Shown in pieces: positions 9,320 through 19,350 of a DNA stretch of 64,000 nt; position 1 is the stretch's first letter, and each line of letters opens with the position of its first letter. Position numbers and translations under genes: made by a program. Source of the DNA: Nitrospirales bacterium (GTDB taxonomy: Bacteria > Nitrospirota > Nitrospiria > Nitrospirales > UBA8639). The notes under the pieces are model-generated. The model was not told where the DNA came from and ran no database searches. It was given only the letters and a program-made list of their open reading frames with translations. The stretch spans positions 54,535 through 118,534 of the forward strand of contig BQIW01000001.1 in NCBI GenBank assembly GCA_021604105.1, read 5' to 3'.

Positions 9320-10660
9320 CTAACGAGCCAGATTCACCAATTCTCCGAGTAAATCGTTGGTGGTGGTAATAATGCGGGAATTCGCCTGGAAGCCCCGCTG
9401 CATAGTGATCATATTCACTAGCTCTTCACCCAAATCCACATTGGAGGCTTCGAGGGTACTTGCCGATACTTTGCCAAACGCCCCCGTGCCGGGTATCCCG
9501 TCCAAGGGAGTGCCGGAATCACCTGATTGGATAAACAAATTTCGTCCAATCGGTTGCAGGCCATCAGGATTAATAAACCGGGTGAGTCGAACCTGTCCCA
9601 ATGTCCGGGTAGTTCCATTATCAAAGCGTCCAGTGATGATCCCGTCTTCACCGATAGAGGTTCCCGCAAGTGATCCCGGGCCATATCCGTCTTGAGATAA
9701 AGTGTCGAGAATCAACGCATTTTGATTCAAAGAGGTGCCCTGTTGTAACAGCCCATCAGTGCCGGCTCCTCCTTCGGTAATACTGGTCCCGAAATCAAAA
9801 ATGATTCTCTGTGGCGCACCAACTCCACCCGTAAATGTAATGTCATGTCCCGTAGGATCACTTTCGGATGATAAAAATCCGTTAGGGGTATAAGTTAGAG
9901 TTCCTTGGGCCACTAAGGCATTGCCTGTAGTGGGATTGTTATCTCCAACTGGGACGGTCACCTCGGAGTCTGGTGCAATCACATTATAGTCCCAGGTATT
10001 ATTAGCTGTCTTAGCAAAATACACCGTTAAGTCATGACCCGTCCCCTGAGAGTCAAAAACCCGGACAGAAGTACTTCCTGGAAACAACCCACTATTTGAT
10101 TGAGGATCGAGAACCTGTGCTGTGGTGTATGCGTTGATTGGAGCATCGGCAGCCAGACGCCCGGACATCGCGACATCCAATGTTTGAACCCCTGGTTGAG
10201 TGCTGGTGGTTAAGGTTAAGTTTCCAATACTCCCGGTTAGAAGTCCGGTATCATCTGCTTGATCACCTTGCAATCGCAGACCGGCCGGGTTCACCAGGTT
10301 TCCTTGTGAATCGATATCAAACTGGCCGGCACGGGAGTAAAAAATATTTCCAGTTGCATCACTCACCCGGAAAAATCCGTCACCATCAATGGCCAGGTCC
10401 AAGGCATTGGACGTCGTCTGAAGCGATCCTTGCGTAAAACTTGGATCGATCCCCAACACCCGCACGCCACGCCCTTCCACTAAGGCCGTACTGGTCCCTC
10501 CACCGCCGATTGTGGCTCCGAAGAGATCACCAAATGAGACCGACCGGCTCTTATAGCCGATCGTTTGCGCATTGGCGATATTGTTGCCGATCTCACTGAG
10601 CGCTCGACTGGTCGCGTTAATTCCACTTGTCGCGGCAAAAAATGCTGAGGTAATTCCCAT
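9320..10660 (-). CDS. flgE: Flagellar hook protein FlgE
   Basis: FlgE polymerises into the hook joining rod and filament. The protein has 446 residues. The N-terminal rod motif (SGINATSRALSEIGNNIANA) and the hook segment TIGYKSRSVSFGDLF are present. The surface domains are variable. The C-terminal coil is SNVDLGEELVNMITMQRGFQANSRIITTTNDLL. AAGGAG precedes the ATG. It follows flgD by 63 bases and is the last gene before the terminator. Confidence 0.96.
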   Translation of the reverse strand: MGITSAFFAATSGINATSRALSEIGNNIANAQTIGYKSRSVSFGDLFGATIGGGGTSTALVEGRGVRVLGIDPSFTQGSLQTTSNALDLAIDGDGFFRVSDATGNIFYSRAGQFDIDSQGNLVNPAGLRLQGDQADDTGLLTGSIGNLTLTTSTQPGVQTLDVAMSGRLAADAPINAYTTAQVLDPQSNSGLFPGSTSVRVFDSQGTGHDLTVYFAKTANNTWDYNVIAPDSEVTVPVGDNNPTTGNALVAQGTLTYTPNGFLSSESDPTGHDITFTGGVGAPQRIIFDFGTSITEGGAGTDGLLQQGTSLNQNALILDTLSQDGYGPGSLAGTSIGEDGIITGRFDNGTTRTLGQVRLTRFINPDGLQPIGRNLFIQSGDSGTPLDGIPGTGAFGKVSASTLEASNVDLGEELVNMITMQRGFQANSRIITTTNDLLGELVNLAR

Positions 10661-10723
10661 TGGCGTGTACTCCTTGTTTCTCGATTGACCAATCTGCTGC
10701 TGTTTCCCCTACAACCGTGCCCT

Positions 10724-11392
10724 TCAAAGAATTGAAAGAATGTCCTCCGTGGGTAAGCTTTTTCCACTTTGGAGAACGACCGGATTCTCCGCCCCAAAGG
10801 CAATCGTCATAACACGTTCACGAGCGAACGTGAAATTCGGGACAGGCTGTTTATTGGCGTCTTCGGCTTTCACAATGAACTGATAGACGCCTTCGGCCAC
10901 CCGGTCCCCCGAATCATTTAACCCATCCCATTGAACCTGATTGGTCCCGGCCTTTTGGACATCTGTGGACTCCAGGGTCCGGACCACGTGCTGCTCCGAG
11001 TCCAACACCTTGATGGTGACCGACCTGGCTTCTCCACTTAACGCATAGGCCAGCGTGGGCTGTTCATCCTTGGTAAGACTAACGGTATCACCCTGCGTTA
11101 CCACGGTCCGTCCGATCAAATTCACCAGATCCAATTGTGTCCGTTGGGTATCCTGGCCGATCAATTGTTCCAGGAGTTTATTGGTACCCGTCGTTTGCTC
11201 TAACGTGGTGAACTGCGCTAACTGCGCTACAAAATCCTCATTTTGAACCGGATTGGTGGGATCCTGGCTTTGCAATTGCGTGACGAGCAAGCGAAGAAAC
11301 ACATCAGATCCGAGCGCGGAAACCGCCGCTTGCACATTGGCGCCGCCTGTGGCGGTGGCATTCGTTCCTCCTTGTGTCGGCGTCACTTCCAT
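10724..11392 (-). CDS. flgD: Flagellar hook assembly scaffold protein FlgD
   Basis: FlgD caps the growing hook and is discarded after hook completion. The protein has 222 residues with the conserved N-terminal export/cap segment ([19 protein letters not shown], then [13 protein letters not shown]). A Tudor/FnIII-like C-terminal region (about 95-200) carries the typical [16 protein letters not shown] stretch. It sits between fliK and flgE, a common order. Confidence 0.95.
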   Translation of the reverse strand: MEVTPTQGGTNATATGGANVQAAVSALGSDVFLRLLVTQLQSQDPTNPVQNEDFVAQLAQFTTLEQTTGTNKLLEQLIGQDTQRTQLDLVNLIGRTVVTQGDTVSLTKDEQPTLAYALSGEARSVTIKVLDSEQHVVRTLESTDVQKAGTNQVQWDGLNDSGDRVAEGVYQFIVKAEDANKQPVPNFTFARERVMTIAFGAENPVVLQSGKSLPTEDILSIL

Positions 11393-11450
11393 AATTTCAG
11401 GCTCCTATTTTTTCCAATCTTCTTTACACGAGTGCATGGTTTTAACTTCT

Positions 11451-13013
11451 TTAAGCCACCAGGTGGAATCCCTGTTCCTCAGCCCGCCTGCCCATATGGG
11501 AGAGCGATGCTGGTGTCTGATGAAGGGACGTCGTACTCGGATGGCTCGTTTGCGTTCCCGCCCCATCCGAACGTGGTTCTGACTCCTGCTCATTCTGGTG
11601 ATCACGAACTTCCGCGGAAAATTCCTGCAACTCCATCTCGCTCTGAGTCAGTTGCTCTTCCAATTGTGGAACAAATTGAACCGCCAGATTTTTCAACGTG
11701 GCTTGATCCATCAACAAACTGGCATAGACCTGCCGGTGCTGCACGCCCACATCAATCTGCACTCGATGGGTTTCGGAAAGTTGCACCTCCATTTGGAGTC
11801 GTTGAAGCGCCGGACCGGGAAGATCAGGGACACGCTCTTCCGCCATCCGTACAGTCGGTCCAGGCGTGGAAGAAGACGAGGACTGCTGAAAGCCTGATTG
11901 AGAATGGGTTGGATGGCCCATGCCATGATTGAGCCCCTGCCCGGCATTGTGATCCATTCCCGCGGCTTTTCCTGTGGCCTCAAGACCGTCTCTTGAACGG
12001 TCGCCTGACAAAGACACATTGGCATCGGCAAGAAAGTCCAGGGGAATCCCGATCGAGGATTCCTTCCCGATTGCGGGCGATTCATTCAGAACGGAGGAAA
12101 CCCCGCTCAGATATTTCAATCGGTTCTGATTCAATTGAGCCGCATTGGCTATACCTGCCGGCGTTTCACCAAAAGGTTCTGGAACGGGGAACGCCTGATT
12201 GACTGGAGTGTTCGCAAGCTTGATCGACTCTTGCGGAGCCCCTATCGGTGATGGAGGATGTTGCAGCAAACGAAGCCCAGTTGCTTGGTTAGGGCTCTGG
12301 GGGCGGTCCATTGTGTTTAGCTGAGTCGCGTCAAATTCTGTGACAGCCTTCCCGGGAGCCCCCGGGAGAACATTTTGGAGAACCTGTTCCGAATCAACCT
12401 TGGTAACGAGAAGAGCCGCACTCTGATCGGCGAGCGTGCTCCCCACCGATGCCGTCTGACTTAAAGGGGCGCCCGCCAAGAGGGGCAAACCTGTCTGAAT
12501 GCCCAATACCGCAGGTTGTCTTATCTCTCCTCCGGGTTTTCCGAATGCCAGGGGCGCCACCACCGACCCATCCTGGGATCCATTCCCGGGCAAGAATCCG
12601 AACAGCGGCGTTTGGTTCTCCACCTGGCCCCCTGTGCCGTTTCCATGCACGCCTTCTGCTCTCAAGGGAATCGAAGAATTTCCCACTATGACACCTTCTT
12701 CGGGTATCCCTTGCCCCTTGTTCTCCAAGAGACTCGCAAGGTACAGGGACGGAAGGGTGTCACCAGAAAGGGCCTGGGTGCCGAACAGCCAATCCTGGTT
12801 CGACCCTCGTCCTCCGTCCTCCCCTGACCTTGTCTTGGATACATTGTTCAAAAAAGAGGCCGCTGTCGTCTGGTTACGAAAATTTTTTGCAAACAAATTT
12901 CTGAAAGGATCCTCCGTGGTCCCCGCTTGATCCAGCCCGGCTCCACCAGCCTGACCGGTTACGTGTGGGGGACTTTCCAGAGGTCCAAAAAGAAATGGGA
13001 CGGCATTGATCAT
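11451..13013 (-). CDS. fliK: Flagellar hook-length control protein FliK
   Basis: FliK is a secreted molecular ruler that triggers the FlhB export switch. The protein has 520 residues. The first 360 are low-complexity, rich in Ser/Gly/Pro/Gln, as in FliK rulers. The C-terminal domain (about 385-475) has the family stretch LQRLQMEVQLSETHRVQIDV and the following MDQATLKNLAVQFVPQLEEQL. The tail is glutamine/serine-rich. It starts 3 bases after the preceding motE-like gene. Identification rests on the C-terminal domain and neighbours. Confidence 0.9.
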   Translation of the reverse strand: MINAVPFLFGPLESPPHVTGQAGGAGLDQAGTTEDPFRNLFAKNFRNQTTAASFLNNVSKTRSGEDGGRGSNQDWLFGTQALSGDTLPSLYLASLLENKGQGIPEEGVIVGNSSIPLRAEGVHGNGTGGQVENQTPLFGFLPGNGSQDGSVVAPLAFGKPGGEIRQPAVLGIQTGLPLLAGAPLSQTASVGSTLADQSAALLVTKVDSEQVLQNVLPGAPGKAVTEFDATQLNTMDRPQSPNQATGLRLLQHPPSPIGAPQESIKLANTPVNQAFPVPEPFGETPAGIANAAQLNQNRLKYLSGVSSVLNESPAIGKESSIGIPLDFLADANVSLSGDRSRDGLEATGKAAGMDHNAGQGLNHGMGHPTHSQSGFQQSSSSSTPGPTVRMAEERVPDLPGPALQRLQMEVQLSETHRVQIDVGVQHRQVYASLLMDQATLKNLAVQFVPQLEEQLTQSEMELQEFSAEVRDHQNEQESEPRSDGAGTQTSHPSTTSLHQTPASLSHMGRRAEEQGFHLVA

Positions 13014-13016
13014 CGT

Positions 13017-13631
13017 TTAATTCTGCATCTTGGGGTTCTTGCGTTGGTTCAGTTTAATGTCTCGATATCGCCGGAGGCCTTCTGACAATCTTGCCGCTTT
13101 AACCGGTTCGACACCCGCTAATACGCCGGCGGCTTTTTTGTCTTTGATTGCAGCCAAAATATCCAAGGCTAACCCTTCCCGCATTTCTGCGATTCGCAAG
13201 GCCGCTTCTTCGGGATCCATGGATTCATAGATTTTAATTAAATGAATTAACGCCGGATCCTGTTCCACATATCGACGTTGTTCTTCTGCAAGCGAAGAGG
13301 CCTCCCCCTCTAACCGTTTACCTTCTTTGGTTTGCCGTGCAGCCAGCGCCTCCAAATCCTGCTGGAGTGCCCTGAGCCGTTCTTCACGTTGTTGCAAACC
13401 ACGTTCCCTCTCTTCCACCTCTTTGAGACGCGCTTGCAGTTGTTCCAATAATGTGGTTTCTGCACTGGGCGTTTCCTCATTCAACCCGATTTCAACTGCT
13501 TGATTTTCAAATGAATCCGTAGTTCCCACCTCCGGGGTTTCTTGAACGGACCCGGCCGTGGTTGCCCACAAGATCATGGCCAACACCCACCACCCAATGA
13601 GGGGTCGACTAGGCAACATTGTTCTACTCAT
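13017..13631 (-). CDS. MotE-like flagellar chaperone (MgtE-N-type coiled-coil membrane protein)
   Basis: From the ATG at 13631 the product has about 204 residues. One N-terminal membrane helix (IGWWVLAMILWATTAG) is followed by a long coiled coil (about 55-125) and a C-terminal helical domain. That domain carries YESMDPEEAALRIAEMREGLALDIL and AAGVLAGVEPVKAARLSE, the MgtE-N-like repeat of MotE and YlxF-type proteins encoded next to fliJ. MotE stabilises the stator protein MotC in rhizobia; here the exact role is inferred. The open frame extends to 13847 and several starts are possible (ATGs at 13745, 13733, 13631, 13619); no ribosome-binding site decides. Confidence 0.72.
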   Translation of the reverse strand: MSRTMLPSRPLIGWWVLAMILWATTAGSVQETPEVGTTDSFENQAVEIGLNEETPSAETTLLEQLQARLKEVEERERGLQQREERLRALQQDLEALAARQTKEGKRLEGEASSLAEEQRRYVEQDPALIHLIKIYESMDPEEAALRIAEMREGLALDILAAIKDKKAAGVLAGVEPVKAARLSEGLRRYRDIKLNQRKNPKMQN

Positions 13632-13870
13632 GAGTGTTGAAAAATGCCGCCAGTCGCCTTCTTGGGTCTGTGAAGCACGAAACGGAACACGTGAGGTGTG
13701 TGTCAAATCGCGTGAAGCGAAAAGTTCCCTCATTTCTCCTGGCATATCCTCAATCCTTTCAAGAATCGGCGGGCACCCGTCCCGAGCTATGGGTGATATT
13801 CCATTGTTGTGTTTACAGTCCAGATCATGCATAGGCTGAACAGGCAAATTGTTTTATATATTTCCATGTC

Positions 13871-14317
13871 CTATTGGGTCATTTTTTCAAGCTGTGAAGT
13901 GGTATACGCATGAGACGTCACATCTTCCTGCATCTCTTGTTCTTGAGTCGCGACTTTCTGCATGAACTCTTCTTCCTTCTTGGCGATCACCAACTCCACC
14001 ACACGTCTAGCATGATGGGCCTTTTTTAATGTGGCCCGTAAATCAGCGAGTTTGGCTTCCGCAATCTGAATTTGTTGGCTCTGTTGTTCGATGGCCATAC
14101 TGATTTGATCCAACCACTGATAGCGTTGCTCAGCAATCATATTGTCGATACCGGCTCGTATCCGCTGGTCTAATTCAGTGGCCACCACTTCCATTTCACC
14201 CATAAGGTCATCCCGCTTCGAGACGATCTGACTTTTTCCCCACTCCGCCAAGACCACTTCCTCGCGGGCGAGGTCTTCCACTTGTTTTCGAAATCGGAGT
14301 AATGTCGTCCAATTCAT
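13871..14317 (-). CDS. fliJ: Flagellar export chaperone FliJ
   Basis: FliJ is the central stalk of the export ATPase and helps bring chaperone-substrate complexes to FlhA. The protein has 148 residues, almost entirely two long charged helices forming a coiled coil, like other FliJ proteins. It starts MNWTTLLRFRKQVEDLAREE. Its ATG overlaps the fliI stop as ATGA. The family is weakly conserved in sequence; size, coiled coil and position make the call secure. Confidence 0.92.
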   Translation of the reverse strand: MNWTTLLRFRKQVEDLAREEVVLAEWGKSQIVSKRDDLMGEMEVVATELDQRIRAGIDNMIAEQRYQWLDQISMAIEQQSQQIQIAEAKLADLRATLKKAHHARRVVELVIAKKEEEFMQKVATQEQEMQEDVTSHAYTTSQLEKMTQ

Positions 14318-15657
14318 ACGGCCTTTCCCTTTCTCTCAAGAAGACGCCGGCCCTGTTGTGCCAATGATTCCAGACCTTCGCAACTTTCTGATATCTTTAC
14401 CCCTTCCTCACGTGTTTGCCTGAGGAAGGTATCGATCGGCCCTTTCATGCGAATCGCTGCATCGAGTCGAGGATTTGTTCCCGATTGATACACCCCTAAA
14501 TTGATAAGGTCTTCCGCATTCCGGTATTCCGCCATCATCTGGACCAGATATCTGGCTGCCTCCTGATGGGTCTTCGACGCAATATCCGACATTACCCGGC
14601 TCACACTCTGCAAAACATCAATCGCAGGGAAGTGCCCTTGCATCGCCAACCGCCTGGACAACACAATGTGTCCATCTAAAATGGAACGGATGGAATCGGC
14701 AATGGGATCGTTTAGATCATCACCATCAACAAGCACGGTATACAGACCGGTAATGGATCCCCTGCCCACCGGCCCCACCCGCTCTAAGACCTGAGGAAAA
14801 AGCGTAAAGACAGAGGGCGGATATCCTTTGGTGGTAGGCGGTTCACCAGCAGCCAGTCCCACCTCCCGTTGGGCATGAGCCAACCGGGTTAGGGAATCAA
14901 CCAGGAGCAGAACCTGGTTGCCCTGGTCACGAAAAAACTCGGCAATCGCGGTAGCCACAAACGCCGCACGAACCCGGACTAACGGCGATTGATCGGAGGT
15001 GGCCACCACCACCACGGAACGGCGAAGCCCTTCCCGGCCCAAGTCCCGTTCCAGAAATTCCCTCACCTCCCGCCCTCGCTCACCCACGAGCGCGATCACG
15101 TTCACATCCGCAGAGGTGTGCCGGCACATCGTTCCCATCAAAACACTTTTTCCCACTCCGCTTCCGGCAAAAATCCCGAGCTTTTGCCCAACCCCGCAGG
15201 TCAACAGGGCATTGATGGCTCGTATGCCCAAATCCATTGGCGTGGTTATGCGCTCTCTGAGCATGGGCGCAGGAGCTGGCGCATAGAGGGCATAGCGGCG
15301 GCTACGGGACAGCGGCCCCTTTTCATCCAACGGGTGCCCCAGTCCATCCACAACGCGTCCCAACATTTGAGTCCCGACCAATAATCGTGGAGAAGGTGAA
15401 TCGTAGCGGATGAGATTTCCGGCGGCGATGCCGCGTACAGCTCCGAACGGCATGACTACCACACGTTGCTCCCGAAACCCGATGACTTCTCCCTCCACCA
15501 ACGACTGCCCTCGTGTGCTGAAGATATGACATCGCTGACCAACCGAGGCCCCTAAGCCGGTACCTTCCAGAGTCAGCCCCACGGCTTTGACAACACGCCC
15601 GGAAATTGTCACAGAAGCAATATCTTCCAAACGCTGATGAATCGTGGCGAGGCTCAT
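14314..15657 (-). CDS. fliI: Flagellum-specific export ATPase FliI
   Basis: FliI is the hexameric ATPase of flagellar export, related to the F1 beta subunit. The protein has 447 residues. Visible motifs are the Walker A GSGVGKSVLMG near residue 167, the GERGREVREF stretch, Walker B LLLVDSLTRLAHAQREVGLA and the QSVSRVMSDI segment. It overlaps both neighbours by 4 bases (ATGA), fliH upstream and fliJ downstream, showing strong coupling of the FliH-FliI-FliJ complex. Confidence 0.97.
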   Translation of the reverse strand: MSLATIHQRLEDIASVTISGRVVKAVGLTLEGTGLGASVGQRCHIFSTRGQSLVEGEVIGFREQRVVVMPFGAVRGIAAGNLIRYDSPSPRLLVGTQMLGRVVDGLGHPLDEKGPLSRSRRYALYAPAPAPMLRERITTPMDLGIRAINALLTCGVGQKLGIFAGSGVGKSVLMGTMCRHTSADVNVIALVGERGREVREFLERDLGREGLRRSVVVVATSDQSPLVRVRAAFVATAIAEFFRDQGNQVLLLVDSLTRLAHAQREVGLAAGEPPTTKGYPPSVFTLFPQVLERVGPVGRGSITGLYTVLVDGDDLNDPIADSIRSILDGHIVLSRRLAMQGHFPAIDVLQSVSRVMSDIASKTHQEAARYLVQMMAEYRNAEDLINLGVYQSGTNPRLDAAIRMKGPIDTFLRQTREEGVKISESCEGLESLAQQGRRLLERKGKAV

Positions 15658-16259
15658 GACCGGGGCACTTCCAATCCGAATTCGCCGGCAACAAGTGCCA
15701 GTTGTTGAGTCAACCTGGCATCGAACAGGAGGCCGGCCTGTTCAACCAGGCATCCACCCCGGTCGACGTCATCACAGGCTTCAAGCGCCAGATGGTCGCC
15801 ATCGGCCCACTCCGGTCGTAATGAGTGCTGAAGAGGCTCTAAGATCTTAAAATCCTGCGGGTGGACTTTCAGCCTCACTAACGTTTTGTCAGGAAGCAGC
15901 CTAAGCATCTGGCGCACTTGTCGAATCACGAGTTCTTTATCCATCTCACATTCCCGTAACAGGATTTTTTTGCTAATGGCCAGGGCGACCTCCACAATGT
16001 CCCGTTCATGCTCTTCTAACGCGCTCACCCGTGTCCGCCCAATCTGATTGGCTAACCGAAGTGCCTTTTTGACTTCCGCCTCAACTTGGGCTTGACACTC
16101 AGCGCGGCCCTCGGCGATCCCAGCCTGGCGTCCCCGCTCAAACGCGGCTTGCTGGAGTTCCCTGCAATCATGCGGTTGGGCCTCCTCGGCGCGCTGCTTC
16201 GCGCTTTTGTGGACTAGTTCCACCATCTGAAACCGTTTGACTGTATCTTCCTGTTCCAT
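15654..16259 (-). CDS. fliH: Flagellar assembly protein FliH
   Basis: FliH binds and regulates FliI and links it to the C-ring through FliN. With the ATG at 16259 it has 201 residues starting MEQEDTVKRFQMVELVH. A glutamate/glutamine-rich helical N-terminal half precedes a C-terminal domain with KTLVRLKVHPQDFKIL, typical of FliH and V-type ATPase E subunits. The open frame reaches 16322, but that extension would overlap fliG by 50 bases. The TAAGG of the fliG stop may act as ribosome-binding site. Confidence 0.91.
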   Translation of the reverse strand: MEQEDTVKRFQMVELVHKSAKQRAEEAQPHDCRELQQAAFERGRQAGIAEGRAECQAQVEAEVKKALRLANQIGRTRVSALEEHERDIVEVALAISKKILLRECEMDKELVIRQVRQMLRLLPDKTLVRLKVHPQDFKILEPLQHSLRPEWADGDHLALEACDDVDRGGCLVEQAGLLFDARLTQQLALVAGEFGLEVPRS

Positions 16260-16272
16260 AAGCGGGCTCACC

Positions 16273-17268
16273 TTAGACCATCTGCTCCTCACCTTTTCCT
16301 CCCAAAGCCACGCGGCCTTCACCAGCCAGGCGCTGAACAGTTTTGATTATATTCTGCTGAGCGGCCTCCACATCACTTAACTTGACCGGACCTCGAGTCT
16401 CCATATCCTCCTTGAGGGATTCCGCCGCTCGAGTGGACATATTTTTGAAAAATTTCTCCCTGAGCGGGCCATCGATCGGTTTCAGAGCCAGAAGCAATTC
16501 TTCTTTGCTGACTTCACGCAGGACTTCCTGCATCCCACGATCATCGACATTTTCCAGATCTTCGAACACAAACATCTTCCCACGGATTTCTTCGGCGATT
16601 TCGGGATTTTTGCTTTCCAATGAGGTCAGTATTTCCCCTTCCACATTGCGTTTCACGGAATTCAGGATTTCAGCCACCAGGCCAGTCCCGCCCACGGCCA
16701 CCGCATTTTTTGAAGACCCCAGACGCAATTCCTCCTGAAGCACGGCATTTAGTTCGTCCAACATGTTGGGCGAGACTTCTTCTGTGGTAGCTAACCGATA
16801 GACAATGGCATCCCGTTTGGTCGGGGGAAGCAATGACAAAATCTGAGCCGCGTGATCGGATTCTAAATTAGCCAGAATTAAGGCGCCTGTTTGAGGATGT
16901 TCAATGGCTAATAAATTCGCAATCGATGCCGCATCTAGGGATTTTAAGGTTTCAAATCCGGCATTCTCCGACGTGTTCAGGGAGCTCAGGATTCGGCGGG
17001 CCTTATCTTTTCCCAAAGCCGCATTGAGAATTTTTGAGAGGTAGGTTTTGCCTTCCACCGACAGACCGGATGTACCGGCCAATTCCCGAAATTCTTTTAG
17101 CACCATTCGATGTTCGTCCTGCCCGACATTGACCAACGCACCTAAATACGCGCCAATTTGTCGGATGTCTTTTTGATCGAGCACTTTCAAAACTTCCACC
17201 GCAGCACTTTCCCCAATGGCGAGCAACAAAATTGCCGCCTTTTCATATCCGGATAATTGACTATTCAC
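16273..17268 (-). CDS. fliG: Flagellar motor switch protein FliG
   Basis: FliG couples the C-ring to the MS-ring and to the stators. The protein has 331 residues, the normal length. The N-terminal domain (YEKAAILLLAIGE) binds FliF. The middle domain has the EHPQTGALILANLES stretch near 120-135. The C-terminal torque helix carries charged residues in MFVFEDLENVDDRGMQEVL, ending with the DVEAAQQNIIKTVQRL stretch. It starts 3 bases after fliF. Confidence 0.97.
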   Translation of the reverse strand: MNSQLSGYEKAAILLLAIGESAAVEVLKVLDQKDIRQIGAYLGALVNVGQDEHRMVLKEFRELAGTSGLSVEGKTYLSKILNAALGKDKARRILSSLNTSENAGFETLKSLDAASIANLLAIEHPQTGALILANLESDHAAQILSLLPPTKRDAIVYRLATTEEVSPNMLDELNAVLQEELRLGSSKNAVAVGGTGLVAEILNSVKRNVEGEILTSLESKNPEIAEEIRGKMFVFEDLENVDDRGMQEVLREVSKEELLLALKPIDGPLREKFFKNMSTRAAESLKEDMETRGPVKLSDVEAAQQNIIKTVQRLAGEGRVALGGKGEEQMV

Positions 17269-17271
17269 GGA

Positions 17272-18864
17272 TTAAACCTTTTCCCCCTGTTCTTCTTTAA
17301 TCCAGGTTCGAATTACTTGGGCAGCGGAAGCCGGATTATCTGCCGCCAGCTTAATGGCTTGGTCCTGTGGAGATTCAGAAATTTCCGCTTCATACTCGGT
17401 CACCGTGGCCGGAAATCCTTTCTGTGGCAGGGCCACCGCTGGCACGGTGGGCTTGGTGAGATTCAGCGCCATCGGTCGAACCACAAACCACAACACCATC
17501 ACACCCAGGAGGAAAAAAAGGACGGGCTTCAGAAATCCACCCCAGGTAGCCAGGAAAGACTGCACACCTGCGGTCATACTCTCCTCCCCCTCAAGAATGG
17601 CGGGAGATTCAAATGGCACATTGATAACTTCAATTTGATCCCCGCGCTCTTCGGAGAATCCGACCGCTTTTTTCACTATTTGGACGAGATTCTGGATTTC
17701 CTGTTCGGGCCGCGGCACATATGTCTTTTCAGCGGGATTCCCAGAGGCTTGTCCCTCAACGCCCTGACCCTCCTCATAGGTCCCATCCACTAGGACCGCC
17801 ACGCTTAACCGCTTAATCGCACCGGTCGGTTCAATAATTTTGCTCACTTTACGGTTAACCTCATAATTCAATGTTTCATTTTTTCGTTTGGCTTCTTTTT
17901 GCTCCGTTCCGTTTCCAGCCTTGAGCTCGCTTGGCACATTGCTCCTGACACCGGGAACACCTGGCCCGCCGTTGGTCGAGCCGGATTCCAACACCTTTTC
18001 CTGACTCCGGTTTTCGCTGCGTACCACCTGGCTATTGGGATCAAAACTTTCTTCGGTAATTTCGACTTGCCGAAATTCCAACGGTGCGGTGACCCGTATC
18101 ACAGACTTGTCCCGGCCCAGGACTTGGTCCAACATCGTCTGCACTCGCTGCTCCAGATCCCGCTCTACCCGCCGTTGCGTTTCAATTTGAGAAGCCGTCA
18201 GTTGGGCGTCACTATCCGCAGAGTTTTGACTGAGCACCTGACCATGATTATCCACGACCGTCACCTGGCTGGGTTCCAATCCTTCGACGCTGCTGGCCAC
18301 CAAATGCACAATCCCCTGGACCTGCGTCCCGCCGAGAGGAGACCCACGCTTGAGCGTCAAGACGACCGCAGCCTGGGCCGGTTTCTGTTCCGTCGCAAAC
18401 AACCGTTTCTCCGGCATCACCAAATGAACGCGTACCCGCTCAACTTGCGATAATTGACCGATGGTCCGGGTCAGTTCTCCTTGAAGCGCTCGCCGATAAT
18501 TCATTTGTTGCGTAAACGGCGTCACACCCAATCCGGTTCGGTCGAATATTTCAAATCCCACTCCAGCCGATTCAGGCAGTCCTAAAGAGGCCAGTTGTAG
18601 TCGTAACTCATGCACCCGTTCGGCCGGTACTTTAATCGTATTTCCCCCTTCACCCACCTCATAGATAGCCCCTTGTTTGCCAAGCTCTTGGATAATCGCT
18701 CGCGTATCGTCGGGATTGAGGTGGGAGAACAGGACCACCAATTCCGGTGTCCGCCCGACCATCATCAACATCGGAATGGTTGCCATGGCTAAGGCCAAGA
18801 CGACGACCACACCAATCCGTTGCGTTAAGGTTAAGGCTTGAAAGTTACCGAGAAGACTGTCCAT
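17272..18864 (-). CDS. fliF: Flagellar MS-ring protein FliF
   Basis: FliF builds the MS-ring in the inner membrane and is the base of flagellar assembly. The protein has 530 residues. Membrane helices lie near residues 15-33 and 430-450. The periplasmic ring domains include the YRRALQGELTRTIGQLSQVERVRVHLVMPEKR stretch, split here by no break. The C-terminal tail binds FliG. About 150 non-coding bases separate it from fliE; no promoter was recognised in that gap. Confidence 0.97.
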   Translation of the reverse strand: MDSLLGNFQALTLTQRIGVVVVLALAMATIPMLMMVGRTPELVVLFSHLNPDDTRAIIQELGKQGAIYEVGEGGNTIKVPAERVHELRLQLASLGLPESAGVGFEIFDRTGLGVTPFTQQMNYRRALQGELTRTIGQLSQVERVRVHLVMPEKRLFATEQKPAQAAVVLTLKRGSPLGGTQVQGIVHLVASSVEGLEPSQVTVVDNHGQVLSQNSADSDAQLTASQIETQRRVERDLEQRVQTMLDQVLGRDKSVIRVTAPLEFRQVEITEESFDPNSQVVRSENRSQEKVLESGSTNGGPGVPGVRSNVPSELKAGNGTEQKEAKRKNETLNYEVNRKVSKIIEPTGAIKRLSVAVLVDGTYEEGQGVEGQASGNPAEKTYVPRPEQEIQNLVQIVKKAVGFSEERGDQIEVINVPFESPAILEGEESMTAGVQSFLATWGGFLKPVLFFLLGVMVLWFVVRPMALNLTKPTVPAVALPQKGFPATVTEYEAEISESPQDQAIKLAADNPASAAQVIRTWIKEEQGEKV

Positions 18865-19013
18865 AGGGTTACTAGGTGTTGCTCAACGCTCCCGATTAAA
18901 AAAATGTGCCCTTCATTCTTACGCCGATGGATCTTTCTTGTTGAGACCGATACAGGGTCTCTTTCATTCGAACCTCCGCCAGGATCGGCATCACCGTCAA
19001 TTCAACCTTTTTC

Positions 19014-19316
19014 TTACACTTGCATCCGCATAACTTCCTGATACGCATCAATCACCTTATTTCTAACCTGCATCAGGAGTTTGAACGATAAGCCGGCTTT
19101 TTCACCGGCAATGACCGCTTGATGAATATTAACGTTCTCTCCTCGGGCGACGGCCTCTTCCAGACGTCCGGCTTCATGTTGCATGGTATTGACGGACTCC
19201 ACGGCTTTTTTCAAAAGATCGCCGAACCCTTGATCCTGACTTGGTGGACCTTTGAGCGGGGTCACGCCAAACGGCTCCGAAATACCCTCAATGCTTTTTA
19301 TCGGCAGATACTCCAT
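19014..19316 (-). CDS. fliE: Flagellar hook-basal body protein FliE
   Basis: FliE joins the MS-ring to the rod. The protein has 100 residues, ending with the conserved AVIAGEKAGLSFKLLMQVRN and AYQEVMRMQV segments. AAGGAGGAAGG precedes the ATG, a very strong ribosome-binding site. It follows flgC by 34 bases. Confidence 0.96.
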   Translation of the reverse strand: MEYLPIKSIEGISEPFGVTPLKGPPSQDQGFGDLLKKAVESVNTMQHEAGRLEEAVARGENVNIHQAVIAGEKAGLSFKLLMQVRNKVIDAYQEVMRMQV

Positions 19317-19350
19317 AGCCCCTTCCTCCTTGCTTCACGATTGAAAATTT

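Noticed and set aside
11243..11932. 229-codon plus-strand open frame
   Set aside because: It runs antisense through fliK and the flgD start; composition is not protein-like and no motif is visible, while fliK has clear domain support.
17899..18453. 184-codon plus-strand open frame
   Set aside because: Antisense to the well-supported fliF coding sequence; no ribosome-binding site or motif.
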